A stretch of DNA of 6,724 nucleotides, from the NCBI GenBank assembly GCA_900763995.1, contig CAAFMK010000044.1, positions 1 to 6,724 on the forward strand, given 5' to 3'. Shown one piece after another: positions 1 through 6,064 of the stretch; positions within the stretch are counted from its first letter, which is position 1, and each line of letters begins with the position of its first letter. This DNA comes from an uncultured Oscillospiraceae bacterium. Its GTDB lineage: Bacteria; Bacillota; Clostridia; Oscillospirales; Oscillospiraceae. Position numbers and translations under genes: made by a program. Below the pieces are notes generated by a model, which saw only the letters and a program-made list of their open reading frames with translations, was not told where the DNA came from and did no database searches.

Positions 1-195
1 ATTACAAAAGATACCATTATTGGTGATATTCTGACCATCGCACCTCAGACTGCTCCTTTGTTCATGGAGATTGGGATGCACTGTCTGGGTTGCCCTGCCT
101 CTCGGGCTGAAACTGTGGAGCAGGCCTGCATGGTACACGGGGTTGACCCCGATGAGCTGCTGGCCAAGGTCAATGCAATGATCGCCGCTGAGTAA
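1..195 (+). CDS. DUF1858 CxxC protein (5' end missing)
   Basis: Frame 1 is open from the first base to a TAA at 193-195, giving 64 visible residues. The sequence fits the DUF1858 family, small alpha-helical domains that also occur at the N terminus of ScdA/hybrid-cluster-type proteins. Visible hallmarks are the opening TKDTIIGDIL, the segment 'P.FMEIGMHCLGCPAS' with a CxxC pair (C28 and C31 of the visible part), and a C-terminal helix with 'HGVDPDELLAKVNA'. The family is usually about 65-75 residues, so only the start codon and perhaps a few residues are missing. The CxxC pair suggests a redox or metal-binding role, but no specific function is established and none can be read from the sequence. 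A hairpin terminator follows within 20 bases, so the gene ends its own transcription unit. Confidence 0.85.
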   Translation: MTKDTIIGDILTIAPQTAPLFMEIGMHCLGCPASRAETVEQACMVHGVDPDELLAKVNAMIAAE

Positions 196-213
196 AACCA
201 CACATCACATATA

Positions 214-250
214 ACGGGGAGCGGCAAGTCCGTTCTCCGTTTCTTTTCTG
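214..250 (+). terminator. Rho-independent terminator of the DUF1858 gene
   Basis: An 11-bp stem pairs ACGGGGAGCGG (214-224) with CCGTTCTCCGT (230-240) around a 5-nt loop. It contains two G-U pairs and no mismatch. A pyrimidine/T-rich run (TTCTTTTCTG, 241-250) follows at once. The hairpin starts 18 bases after the stop codon of the upstream gene. Confidence 0.8.
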
Positions 251-363
251 TCTTTCTCCAGGGGAAATAAAGTGGAGTTTATAGAGATGGACAGGAAATG
301 ATGTTGGGAGAAGAAGTATGAAGTGGCGTATAGGATTAAATTGTTGAAAAAGCAGGTGCAGCA

Positions 364-1071
364 ATGGTTGGATCATATAATTTGTCCCTCCGGCTTCAGA
401 TGGTGGGAAAGATGGTGCCAGAGGGTGCCAGATTGGCCGATGTGGGAACGGATCATGCCTATCTCCCGGCGGCATTGCTGCAAGAGGGGAGGATTCCCTT
501 TGCCATTGCTGCGGATCTACGCCAGGGTCCACTGGCTTCGGCAAAGAGCACCGTACAAAGGGCAGGACTTGGGGGGAAGGTCGCCTTTCGGCTGTGTGAT
601 GGCCTGTCCGGGATTCAACCGCATGAGGTGGACGCAGTCTCCATTGCCGGGATGGGAGGGGGAACCATTGCGGACATTTTGTCCGCCGCCCCCTGGACAA
701 GGGAAAAGGAGATTCCCCTTATTCTCCAGCCCATGTCCTCCATCCCTGACCTTCGAATCTGGCTGATGCACCATGGGTACCGTATTGTGAAAGAAGATCT
801 GTGTCGGGAGGGGGATACCCTGTACACTGCTTTGCTGGTTCAGACAGGTACGATGGAACAGCTTACCCAGACAGAGCTGTGGGTTGGAAAGAATGTTAAC
901 CACAGTCTGCGCGGTCTGTGGCTGGATCGTTGGATTGAGAAAATCCAGCGGGCTTTAAAAGGGATGGAGCAGGCACAGGGAGAGGAAGTAAGAGCCAAAC
1001 AGCAGAGCATGGAGGAGGTCTACTATGGTCTGTGTACGATGAAACAGGAGTGGGAGCTATGGCAACAGTAA
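364..1071 (+). CDS. trmK: tRNA (adenine(22)-N1)-methyltransferase TrmK
   Basis: This 235-residue cytosolic, SAM-dependent class I methyltransferase matches the TrmK/COG2384 family, which methylates N1 of A22 in the D-arm region of tRNAs in Gram-positive bacteria. The N-terminal Rossmann domain shows the SAM motif 'LADVGTDHAYLP' (24-35), an acidic residue after strand 2 (D51), 'CDGL' (78-81), the family signature 'AGMGGG' (95-100) and 'LQPMS' (121-125). Residues from about 165 on are helical and charged, as expected for the C-terminal coiled-coil domain. The ATG at 364 is chosen because 'NLSLRLQ' then sits where TrmK proteins normally begin, and a weak AGGTG lies 5 bases upstream. An in-frame TAA at 337-339 rules out a long extension. 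The end overlaps the next gene by 13 bases. In Firmicutes trmK is commonly followed by a NIF3 gene, as here. Confidence 0.93.
   Translation: MVGSYNLSLRLQMVGKMVPEGARLADVGTDHAYLPAALLQEGRIPFAIAADLRQGPLASAKSTVQRAGLGGKVAFRLCDGLSGIQPHEVDAVSIAGMGGGTIADILSAAPWTREKEIPLILQPMSSIPDLRIWLMHHGYRIVKEDLCREGDTLYTALLVQTGTMEQLTQTELWVGKNVNHSLRGLWLDRWIEKIQRALKGMEQAQGEEVRAKQQSMEEVYYGLCTMKQEWELWQQ
1046..1050 (+). promoter_or_regulatory. Ribosome binding site fixing the NIF3 start
   Basis: AGGAG lies 8 bases before the ATG at 1059, inside the end of trmK. It supports 1059 rather than the in-frame ATG at 1032, which has no comparable site and would add nine residues with no family counterpart. Confidence 0.7.
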
Positions 1072-1859
1072 AGGAGATTTACACAGCACTGGATCAATGG
1101 GCACCATTTTCCCTGCAAATGGACTTTGATAATGCAGGATTTCTGGTGGGACGAGGTGACCAGAGCGTTGAAAAGATTCTGATTGCACTGGATATTACAC
1201 AAGATGTGGCCCAGGAGGCCATAGACTGCGGGGCACAGGTCATAGTGGCCCACCACCCGATTATTTTTCATCCAGCAAAGTCCATAACAGATGAAGATCC
1301 CATCGGCTGTACCCTCCTCAAGTTGATTGAGGGCGGTGTGGCCGCCATTTGTGCGCATACCAATCTGGATGCAGTTCCAGGGGGGGTGAATGACTGTCTG
1401 GCTGGAGCACTTGCGCTGTCAGAGATCACCCAGCTTCATTCAGACGGTGCAATGCCAGATGGAACCCCCTATGGAATTGGTCGGGTGGGACTTGCGCATC
1501 AGAGAGGAATGTCCACTGGGGCCTACGCCAGCTATGTTAAGGACAGGCTAGGTGCAGCATCTGTGCGGTATGTGGACGGGGGACGACCTGTTTGTAAGGT
1601 GGCGGTAGGCGGTGGAGCCTGTGCCAGTATGATCTCTGATGTTGTGGCAGCGGGCTGTGACACCTTTGTTACCTCTGATGTGAAGTATGACCAGTTTCTC
1701 TCCGCAAAGGAACTGGGATTAAATTTGATGGATGCAGGGCACTATGCAACAGAACAGGTGGTCTGTCCCGCACTGGTGACATTTTTCAATAGTAAATTTC
1801 CACAGCTGCAACTGTCCCTGTCTAAACGGCACAAAGAGGTATATTCCAATGCTGAATGA
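1059..1859 (+). CDS. NIF3-like dinuclear metal centre protein
   Basis: The 266-residue product belongs to the NIF3/YbgI/YqfO family (DUF34), toroidal hexamers carrying a two-metal site. Their reaction is still not firmly settled; GTP cyclohydrolase I type 2-like annotations are propagated, and metal-chaperone or hydrolase roles have been proposed. All expected ligands are visible: 'DNAG' (24-27), 'AHHP' (H65, H66), 'AHTNLD' (H100, D104) and 'DAGHYATE' (H228, E232). Many Firmicutes homologues (YqfO type, about 370 residues) carry an inserted PII-like domain. This one is the short form without it. The start overlaps trmK by 13 bases and the end overlaps the next gene by 11 bases, so translation is probably coupled across the three genes. 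Conserved adjacency with trmK is typical but has not explained the function. Confidence 0.92.
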   Translation: MATVKEIYTALDQWAPFSLQMDFDNAGFLVGRGDQSVEKILIALDITQDVAQEAIDCGAQVIVAHHPIIFHPAKSITDEDPIGCTLLKLIEGGVAAICAHTNLDAVPGGVNDCLAGALALSEITQLHSDGAMPDGTPYGIGRVGLAHQRGMSTGAYASYVKDRLGAASVRYVDGGRPVCKVAVGGGACASMISDVVAAGCDTFVTSDVKYDQFLSAKELGLNLMDAGHYATEQVVCPALVTFFNSKFPQLQLSLSKRHKEVYSNAE

Positions 1860-3519
1860 TGGGCATGGGGAAAAGGGAGACAGGGGAGTGGTGCTGGCGC
1901 TGTTCCTGCTTTTGCTGGTGCGAGCTTGCGCCTATGGTGTCATATATTGGCCACAGCTGGATGATTACATTCAGTATCATAACTATCTGAAAAATGGTAC
2001 CTTTGCGGAGCTGCAAGAGCTTGTGGGGATCTTAGGAGCCCGCCCTCTGGCTGGAATCGCAGACTACTTTTTCTGGGGCAGGATGTTCCCCTGGATGATC
2101 GTTGGGGTGGCTGTCGTCTCTCTGCTCTATGCCATGACTGGTGTGATGCTAAAAAAACAGCTGGGGCGGTATTTTACCATCGGCCCTGTGTTTTTGGTGA
2201 TCTTCACCCTGTTTCCTCTTGGCGTGGAGGGCACCTACTGGATGTCCGCCTCTACCAGGATTGTGTGCGGCCTCTTTTTTGCAGTGCTGGCCTCAGGAGC
2301 TTTTCTCAGGTGGATGGACACTGGAAGGCCGGGGTGGGCACTGCTGTTTGTTCTGCTCCAGCTTCTACCCCTTGGATTTTATGAACAGGCGGGAATTTTT
2401 TCAGTCACACTGGTCATTGGGCTGGCTATTCTGGAGGTAATTGCATACCGTGGGCAACTTTTAAAGGCCCTGTTGTCGCTCTGGGCTGTGCCAGCTATGG
2501 GGATCTATTTTGGGGTGACACATCTGTTGTCCGCTGGAACCCTCTACAGCAGCCGCACTGAGATCATCCCACCCAATACACCTTACTGGTGGGACACCTT
2601 TTTGCCAGAGGTGCTGCACCAGTTCAAAGCAGTTTTTCTGGAGGGGTTATTTCATACTCTGTTCAAAGGGTTTATCCGAACCGTCAGAGAGATTTTCTCT
2701 GGTGAGCTGTTGCTGTGGATGCTGATCGTGGTGGGGGCGTGTGTCCTTTTTTGGTATCTGTATACAAAGATGGCGTGTGGACTTCCCCAACCAGAAATCA
2801 GAGCATTGTCACCGTGGCTGGCTCTGTTGGCAGGGGCACTTCTTTTTCTGGCACCTCTTACAGTCTTTTTGGTGCTGGCCAATCCCTGGTTTTCCATGCG
2901 GGGTGCAGTGACCTCCTTTGGGGGGCTTGCCCTGATCTATGACATACTGGTGACACAGGGGTGGAAGTATCTGCCCGGATTCAAAAAAGGGCCGGCAGTT
3001 CTGGCCGCTTTCATGGCCTTTGTATTTTGTATTGCGGGTGCCTCAGAAATCAGGGATTATCGGGACACCTGGCGAGCAGATCAGCAGATTGGGGCTGCGG
3101 TAACACAGTCGCTGAGGGATGAGGTTCCAAACCGGGGGGATATTGATTCAAAAGAGCGGATCGGGGTGCTGAACATCTTGCCCTCCTATCTGGATGATCA
3201 AAATTATTTTTACCATGAGCATATCCATGGCTGTACCCAGAGCCCCTGGGCATTCCAGGGTCTGCTCACCTACCTGGATGGGGATAAACAATGGAATGTG
3301 ACACCTCTGCCAACAACGCCAATCTACTACCACTGGAACCAGGAGAGCAACAGACCAGAGACATTCGATCGGCTGTATTTCTACAACGGAATTTCGGTGG
3401 AGCCAGTGGAGCTGGAGCAGACTGGGGAGTATGATTTCCTGGTGCGCAACAGGGCGGATCGGCCCATCGGACGGATCTGGGAAGAGGATGACATGGGTTA
3501 TTTTCAGACTATGGAATAA
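1849..3519 (+). CDS. Polytopic membrane protein, GT-C-like, unknown function
   Basis: The 556-residue integral membrane protein was not recognised with certainty. Hydrophobic segments lie near residues 13-33, 80-101, 109-125, 135-153, 162-179, 182-200, 205-228, 286-305, 321-344, 352-369 and 382-398, about eleven in all. A soluble C-terminal domain covers about 400-556. The first segment is followed by 'WPQLDDYIQY' (34-43), an Asp-Asp pair just outside the membrane. 'ARPLAG' (64-69) and 'EGTYWMSASTR' (127-137) come next. This layout resembles GT-C-fold glycosyltransferases that use polyprenyl-phosphate sugars, and DUF6056-like proteins, so a role in cell-surface glycan or lipid decoration is an inference only. 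The ATG at 1849 has AGAGG 9 bases upstream and overlaps the NIF3 stop by 11 bases. No terminator is visible after it, so some transcripts may read into rplS. Confidence 0.75.
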   Translation: MLNDGHGEKGDRGVVLALFLLLLVRACAYGVIYWPQLDDYIQYHNYLKNGTFAELQELVGILGARPLAGIADYFFWGRMFPWMIVGVAVVSLLYAMTGVMLKKQLGRYFTIGPVFLVIFTLFPLGVEGTYWMSASTRIVCGLFFAVLASGAFLRWMDTGRPGWALLFVLLQLLPLGFYEQAGIFSVTLVIGLAILEVIAYRGQLLKALLSLWAVPAMGIYFGVTHLLSAGTLYSSRTEIIPPNTPYWWDTFLPEVLHQFKAVFLEGLFHTLFKGFIRTVREIFSGELLLWMLIVVGACVLFWYLYTKMACGLPQPEIRALSPWLALLAGALLFLAPLTVFLVLANPWFSMRGAVTSFGGLALIYDILVTQGWKYLPGFKKGPAVLAAFMAFVFCIAGASEIRDYRDTWRADQQIGAAVTQSLRDEVPNRGDIDSKERIGVLNILPSYLDDQNYFYHEHIHGCTQSPWAFQGLLTYLDGDKQWNVTPLPTTPIYYHWNQESNRPETFDRLYFYNGISVEPVELEQTGEYDFLVRNRADRPIGRIWEEDDMGYFQTME

Positions 3520-3526
3520 AAAAACC

Positions 3527-3555
3527 TTGCAATTACCTGTCCCATGTGTTATCAT
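3527..3555 (+). promoter_or_regulatory. Promoter of rplS (sigma-A type, extended -10)
   Basis: TTGCAA (3527-3532) and TATCAT (3550-3555) are separated by 17 bases. A TG dinucleotide at 3547-3548 makes an extended -10. Transcription would begin near 3562, leaving a leader of about 90 nt before the rplS start codon. The promoter starts 8 bases after the stop of the membrane-protein gene and makes rplS an independently expressed unit. Confidence 0.75.
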
Positions 3556-3561
3556 GACAGA

Positions 3562-3653
3562 GTCTGAATAACGGGCGCTCCTCTGCGGCGCACCTTCCAA
3601 TGGGAATGGGGCACAGGCCGGAATGAACGCCTATATAACAGGAGGAAATTATT
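3562..3653 (+). promoter_or_regulatory. Structured rplS 5' leader, candidate L19 autoregulatory element
   Basis: The leader between the predicted start of transcription and the rplS ATG can fold as three nested helices. GGGCG (3573-3577) pairs with CGCCT (3628-3632), CGGC (3586-3589) with GCCG (3617-3620), and TTCC (3595-3598) with GGAA (3603-3606) around the loop AATG. The position matches the known L19 leader of low-GC Gram-positive bacteria, by which L19 is thought to repress its own synthesis. Primary-sequence agreement was not tested, so the family assignment is an inference. A strong AGGAGG (3640-3645) lies 8 bases before the ATG and outside the helices. Confidence 0.45.
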
Positions 3654-3995
3654 ATGGATCTGATGCAGGCTTTTACTGAGAAGTACAAGAAGGCTGAGCC
3701 CCCCGTGGTATCTGTGGGTGACACCGTTCGTGTCCACCTGAAGGTCAAGGAGGGTAACCGTGAGCGTATTCAGGTGTTCGAGGGCACCGTGATCGCAAAG
3801 AAGCACGGCGGTATCGAGGAGACCTTTACCGTCCGCCGCATTTCCTACGGCATTGGCGTGGAGAAGGTGTTCCCTGTTCACGCTCCCTCTGTCGAGAAGA
3901 TCGACGTCGTCCGTCATGGTAAGGTTCGCCGTGCCAAGCTGTACTACCTGCGTGGCCGCGTAGGCAAGGCCGCCAAGGTGAAAGAGGCCCTGTAA
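3654..3995 (+). CDS. rplS: 50S ribosomal protein L19
   Basis: The 113-residue product is L19 (bL19), a large-subunit protein at the 30S-50S interface. It shows the family features in order: '[31 protein letters not shown]' type strands (about 19-49), '[16 protein letters not shown]' (61-76), '[18 protein letters not shown]' (84-101), and a basic C terminus ending at the usual length of about 115. The start is fixed by AGGAGG 8 bases upstream. Codon choice is visibly more biased than in the flanking genes (GTC, CGT, AAG, CTG and ATC favoured), as expected for a highly expressed ribosomal protein. It has its own promoter and leader and a strong terminator, although rbgA downstream may depend on read-through. 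Confidence 0.98.
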   Translation: MDLMQAFTEKYKKAEPPVVSVGDTVRVHLKVKEGNRERIQVFEGTVIAKKHGGIEETFTVRRISYGIGVEKVFPVHAPSVEKIDVVRHGKVRRAKLYYLRGRVGKAAKVKEAL

Positions 3996-4000
3996 TCCAC

Positions 4001-4031
4001 AAAAAGGAGCGGTTTTGTCCGCTCCTTTTTT
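4001..4031 (+). terminator. Strong Rho-independent terminator after rplS
   Basis: A perfect 12-bp stem pairs AAAAAGGAGCGG (4001-4012) with CCGCTCCTTTTT (4019-4030) around a 6-nt loop. The T run is part of the stem and extends to 4031. The A-run/T-run symmetry could in principle stop transcription in both directions. It begins 6 bases after the rplS stop. Confidence 0.9.
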
Positions 4032-4072
4032 CTATTAGATCCAATGACAACCGTTAAAAAGGAGGGACGGAT

Positions 4073-4960
4073 ATGAATATTCAGTGGTACCCTGGTCATA
4101 TGACAAAGACCCGGCGGCAGATTGAGGCTGATTTGAAGCTGGTGGATATTGTGATAGAGATCATTGATGCCCGTATCCCCATTTCCAGCCGGAACCCGGA
4201 TATTGATGCCATCTGTGGTGGAAAGCCCAGACTGATTGTGCTCAATCGGGCGGATCAGGCGGATCAGGCGGGAAATCGGCAGTGGGCGGCCCATTTTCAC
4301 AGTCAGGGCTATTTTGTGATGGAGACAGATGCAAAAACAGGCAGAGGTGTAAATCAGTTTTCCACTGTGGTACAGGGCGTACTTAAAGATCAGATCCAGC
4401 GGTGGCGTGAAAGAGGGCAGGTTGGCCGTCCCGTTCGTGCAATGGTGGTGGGGGTACCCAATGTGGGTAAATCTACTTTCATCAATAAGGTGGCCAGAAA
4501 AAAATCGGCCAAGGCCAGTGACCGCCCTGGCGTAACCAGGGGAAAGCAGTGGGTCAATGTGGACCAGAGTCTGGATCTGCTGGATACGCCAGGGATTTTG
4601 TGGCCCAAGTTTGAGGACGAGATCACTGGGATGAATCTGGCCTTTACTGGCGCAGTGAAGGATGACATCATGGATGTGGAGACCCTTGGCTGTCACCTGA
4701 TGGCTCTTTTTGGAACCCATTATCCACAAAGCTTGATGGACAACTACAAGCTCCCACAGGTTCCCGTCCGAGAAGATGGGGAGATTGATGTGGCCTATGG
4801 CTATCGGCTGCTGGAGGTCTGCGCCCAAAAGAGAGGGATGCGAATTTCCGGTGGTGAATGTGACACTGAACGCATGGCCCGAGTGCTGTTGGACGAGTAC
4901 CGAAGTGGTAAGCTTGGAAAATTTACTCTGGAGTTCCCTAGAGAAAAGGGGGCGGAGTAA
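4073..4960 (+). CDS. rbgA: Ribosome biogenesis GTPase RbgA (YlqF)
   Basis: RbgA is a circularly permuted GTPase that acts late in assembly of the 50S subunit; its 295 residues are close to the usual length. The N-terminal signature 'QWYPGHMTK' (4-12) and 'IDARIPISSRNP' (31-42) are present. The G motifs occur in permuted order: G4 'NRAD' (58-61), a G5-like 'DAK' (86-88), G1 P-loop 'GVPNVGKST' (127-135), G2 threonine in 'RPGVT' (T155), and G3 'DTPG' (171-174) followed by 'ILWPKFED'. The C-terminal helical RNA-binding (ANTAR-like) domain follows from about 200. G4 has Arg in place of the common Lys of NKxD. AGGAGG-type sequence at 4060-4065 lies 7 bases before the ATG. The pairing of rplS with rbgA is common in Firmicutes and fits a joint role in ribosome production. 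No separate promoter was found in the 40 bases after the rplS terminator. Confidence 0.97.
   Translation: MNIQWYPGHMTKTRRQIEADLKLVDIVIEIIDARIPISSRNPDIDAICGGKPRLIVLNRADQADQAGNRQWAAHFHSQGYFVMETDAKTGRGVNQFSTVVQGVLKDQIQRWRERGQVGRPVRAMVVGVPNVGKSTFINKVARKKSAKASDRPGVTRGKQWVNVDQSLDLLDTPGILWPKFEDEITGMNLAFTGAVKDDIMDVETLGCHLMALFGTHYPQSLMDNYKLPQVPVREDGEIDVAYGYRLLEVCAQKRGMRISGGECDTERMARVLLDEYRSGKLGKFTLEFPREKGAE
4250..4267 (+). repeat. 9-bp tandem duplication inside rbgA
   Basis: GCGGATCAG occurs twice in direct succession (4250-4258 and 4259-4267), producing the repeated residues ADQ-ADQ directly at and after the G4 motif. The reading frame is kept. It is probably a small slippage duplication. Confidence 0.8.
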
Positions 4961-5565
4961 TGGATCTCTGGCAGTATGAAAAGCAGGCTCTGGCAGATGG
5001 ATATACCACCGTATGTGGCTGTGATGAAGCTGGTGCCGGCCCTTTGGCGGGGCCGGTATACGCAGCGGCAGTGATTTTACCTCTGGAGCAGGAGATACCT
5101 GGTCTGAATGACTCCAAAAAGCTGACAGAGAAAAAGAGAGAGCAGCTGTTCCCGGAGATTCAGGAACAGGCGCTGGCCTGGGCGGTGGCCTGTGTGGATG
5201 CTGCGGAAATTGATGCAACGGATATTCTCAGCGCACGGATGAAGGCGATGCAGCTGGCCATTGATGCCCTTGGCTGTCAGCCGGACTTTGTGCTGGTGGA
5301 TGGAAACCGCGACAAGGGGAAAAGTGCCGCCATCACCACCCCTCACCGATGCCTCGTAAAAGGGGACAGCCTGTCGGCCTCGATTGCGGCGGCCTCTATT
5401 CTGGCCAAGGTGAGTCGGGATCATGTGATGTTGGAGATGGCCCAAAAATATCCCCAGTACCACTTTGAAAAACATAAAGGATATGGAACGAAGCTGCACT
5501 ATGAGCTGCTGCGTACCCACGGCCCAAGTCCCATCCACCGCACCACTTTTTTGAAAAATCTATGA
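4960..5565 (+). CDS. rnhB: Ribonuclease HII
   Basis: RNase HII (type 2 RNase H) cuts RNA in RNA/DNA hybrids and 5' of single ribonucleotides in DNA, so it serves ribonucleotide excision repair. The 201 residues equal the compact form of the family. The acidic active site appears complete: D22 and E23 in 'CDEAGAGPLAGPV' (21-33), D114 in 'VDGNR', and D136 in 'KGDSLSASIAAASILAKVSRD' (134-154). 'LNDSKKLTEKKRE' (49-61) and the Tyr of 'HKGYGT' (Y175) are also present. The expected Gly-Arg-Gly after the first acidic pair reads Gly-Ala-Gly (25-27); codon 26 is GCC. The gene starts by a TAATG overlap with rbgA (1 base), with a G-rich site at 4945-4957. It ends in an ATGA overlap with yraN, so the three genes are probably translated in a coupled way. 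Confidence 0.96.
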   Translation: MDLWQYEKQALADGYTTVCGCDEAGAGPLAGPVYAAAVILPLEQEIPGLNDSKKLTEKKREQLFPEIQEQALAWAVACVDAAEIDATDILSARMKAMQLAIDALGCQPDFVLVDGNRDKGKSAAITTPHRCLVKGDSLSASIAAASILAKVSRDHVMLEMAQKYPQYHFEKHKGYGTKLHYELLRTHGPSPIHRTTFLKNL

Positions 5566-5930
5566 GTGGTCAACAGAGTATGAAGCTGGGGCAGTGGGGA
5601 GAGAAGCTGGCCGCTCAGACACTGGAGAAAAAGGGATACCACCTTTTGACAGCCAATTGGAGATGTCGATATGGTGAGATCGACCTGATTGTGGAGGATG
5701 AGAGGTATCTGTGTTTTGTGGAGGTAAAGCTGCGCAAAAGCAGTACCTATGGCAGTGCGTCAGCATTTGTGGATTGGCGGAAGCAGGAAAAACTGCGCGC
5801 CTCTGCCCAGCTGTATTTAAGCCAATACCCCACCACACGCCAGCCCCGGTTTGATGTGGTAGAGATTTATGTACCACATGGGATGGAGACAAGGGAGCCT
5901 GAGATCCACATCCTGGAAAACGCCTTTTAG
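5562..5930 (+). CDS. yraN: YraN/UPF0102 family nuclease-fold protein
   Basis: The 122-residue product matches UPF0102 (YraN), small proteins with a PD-(D/E)xK endonuclease-like fold and no firmly established function. The family landmarks are present: 'LGQWGEKLAAQTLEKKGY' (9-26) with E14, 'NWRCRYGEIDLIV' (32-44) with E39 and D41, 'FVEVKLR' (52-58) with E54 and K56, and 'G.A.AFVDWRKQEKL' (64-78). The start at 5562 forms an ATGA overlap with rnhB and has no ribosome binding site of its own, so it probably relies on re-initiation. A second ATG at 5580 (M7, before 'KLGQWGE') would also give a normal YraN N terminus. The rnhB-yraN neighbourhood is conserved in many bacteria and hints at a role in nucleic-acid processing (inference). 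Confidence 0.92.
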   Translation: MSGQQSMKLGQWGEKLAAQTLEKKGYHLLTANWRCRYGEIDLIVEDERYLCFVEVKLRKSSTYGSASAFVDWRKQEKLRASAQLYLSQYPTTRQPRFDVVEIYVPHGMETREPEIHILENAF

Positions 5931-5966
5931 AAAAGATAGGACGGATACCGGGGCTTTTTTCTAAAA
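5925..5966 (+). terminator. Possible terminator after yraN (weak)
   Basis: TTTTAGAAAAG (5925-5935) can pair with CTTTTTTCTAAAA (5954-5966) with a two-base bulge. A small CGG-ATA-CCG hairpin lies inside. The lower stem is AT-rich, and a T run (5955-5960) follows GGGGC. It overlaps the end of the yraN coding region. It may terminate transcription in either direction, but it is not a canonical GC-rich hairpin. Confidence 0.35.
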
Positions 5967-5970
5967 TCCC

Positions 5971-5999
5971 TTGACCATACCAGTATAAACTGGCATAAT
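5971..5999 (+). promoter_or_regulatory. Promoter of thrC (sigma-A type, extended -10)
   Basis: TTGACC (5971-5976) and CATAAT (5994-5999) are spaced by 17 bases, with TG at 5991-5992 giving an extended -10. Transcription should begin near 6006, leaving a leader of about 60 nt before the thrC ATG. No T-box or long attenuator hairpin is visible in that leader. Confidence 0.75.
5980..5993 (+). promoter_or_regulatory. Inverted repeat in the thrC promoter spacer, candidate operator
   Basis: CCAGT (5980-5984) and ACTGG (5989-5993) form a perfect 5-bp inverted repeat around ATAA. It lies wholly between the -35 and -10 boxes, and its last bases supply the extended -10 TG. A dimeric regulator bound here would block RNA polymerase. 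No regulator is encoded in the window, and 5-bp arms can occur by chance. Confidence 0.4.
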
Positions 6000-6064
6000 A
6001 AAGAATTAGTAAGTAAGGCAGTGATGTCTGCTGCAGAGTACATAACAAGATGGGAAGGATCGCC

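Noticed and set aside
376..381. Perfect TATAAT near the start of trmK
   Set aside because: It lies inside the coding region 12 bases after the ATG, and no -35 box is found at 16-18 bases; the nearest TTGAAA is 26 bases away.
323..766. Open frame of 147 codons on the + strand overlapping trmK
   Set aside because: It is in another frame of trmK. Its product is Trp/Arg/Pro-rich without family features, while the trmK frame has clear methyltransferase motifs.
1032..1058. Upstream ATG as start of the NIF3 gene
   Set aside because: It lacks a ribosome binding site and adds nine residues (MYDETGVGA) that the family does not have. The ATG at 1059 has AGGAG at good spacing.
3148..3600. Antisense open frame of 150 codons across the end of the membrane-protein gene and the rplS leader
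   Set aside because: It has no recognisable product and runs opposite the rplS promoter, which is clearly directed to the + strand.
3944..5218. Antisense open frame of 424 codons opposite rbgA and rnhB
   Set aside because: It lies wholly opposite well-recognised genes. Its translation is rich in His, Pro, Leu and Ser with no domain, and it has no plausible ribosome binding site or promoter. It arises from the codon bias of the + strand genes.
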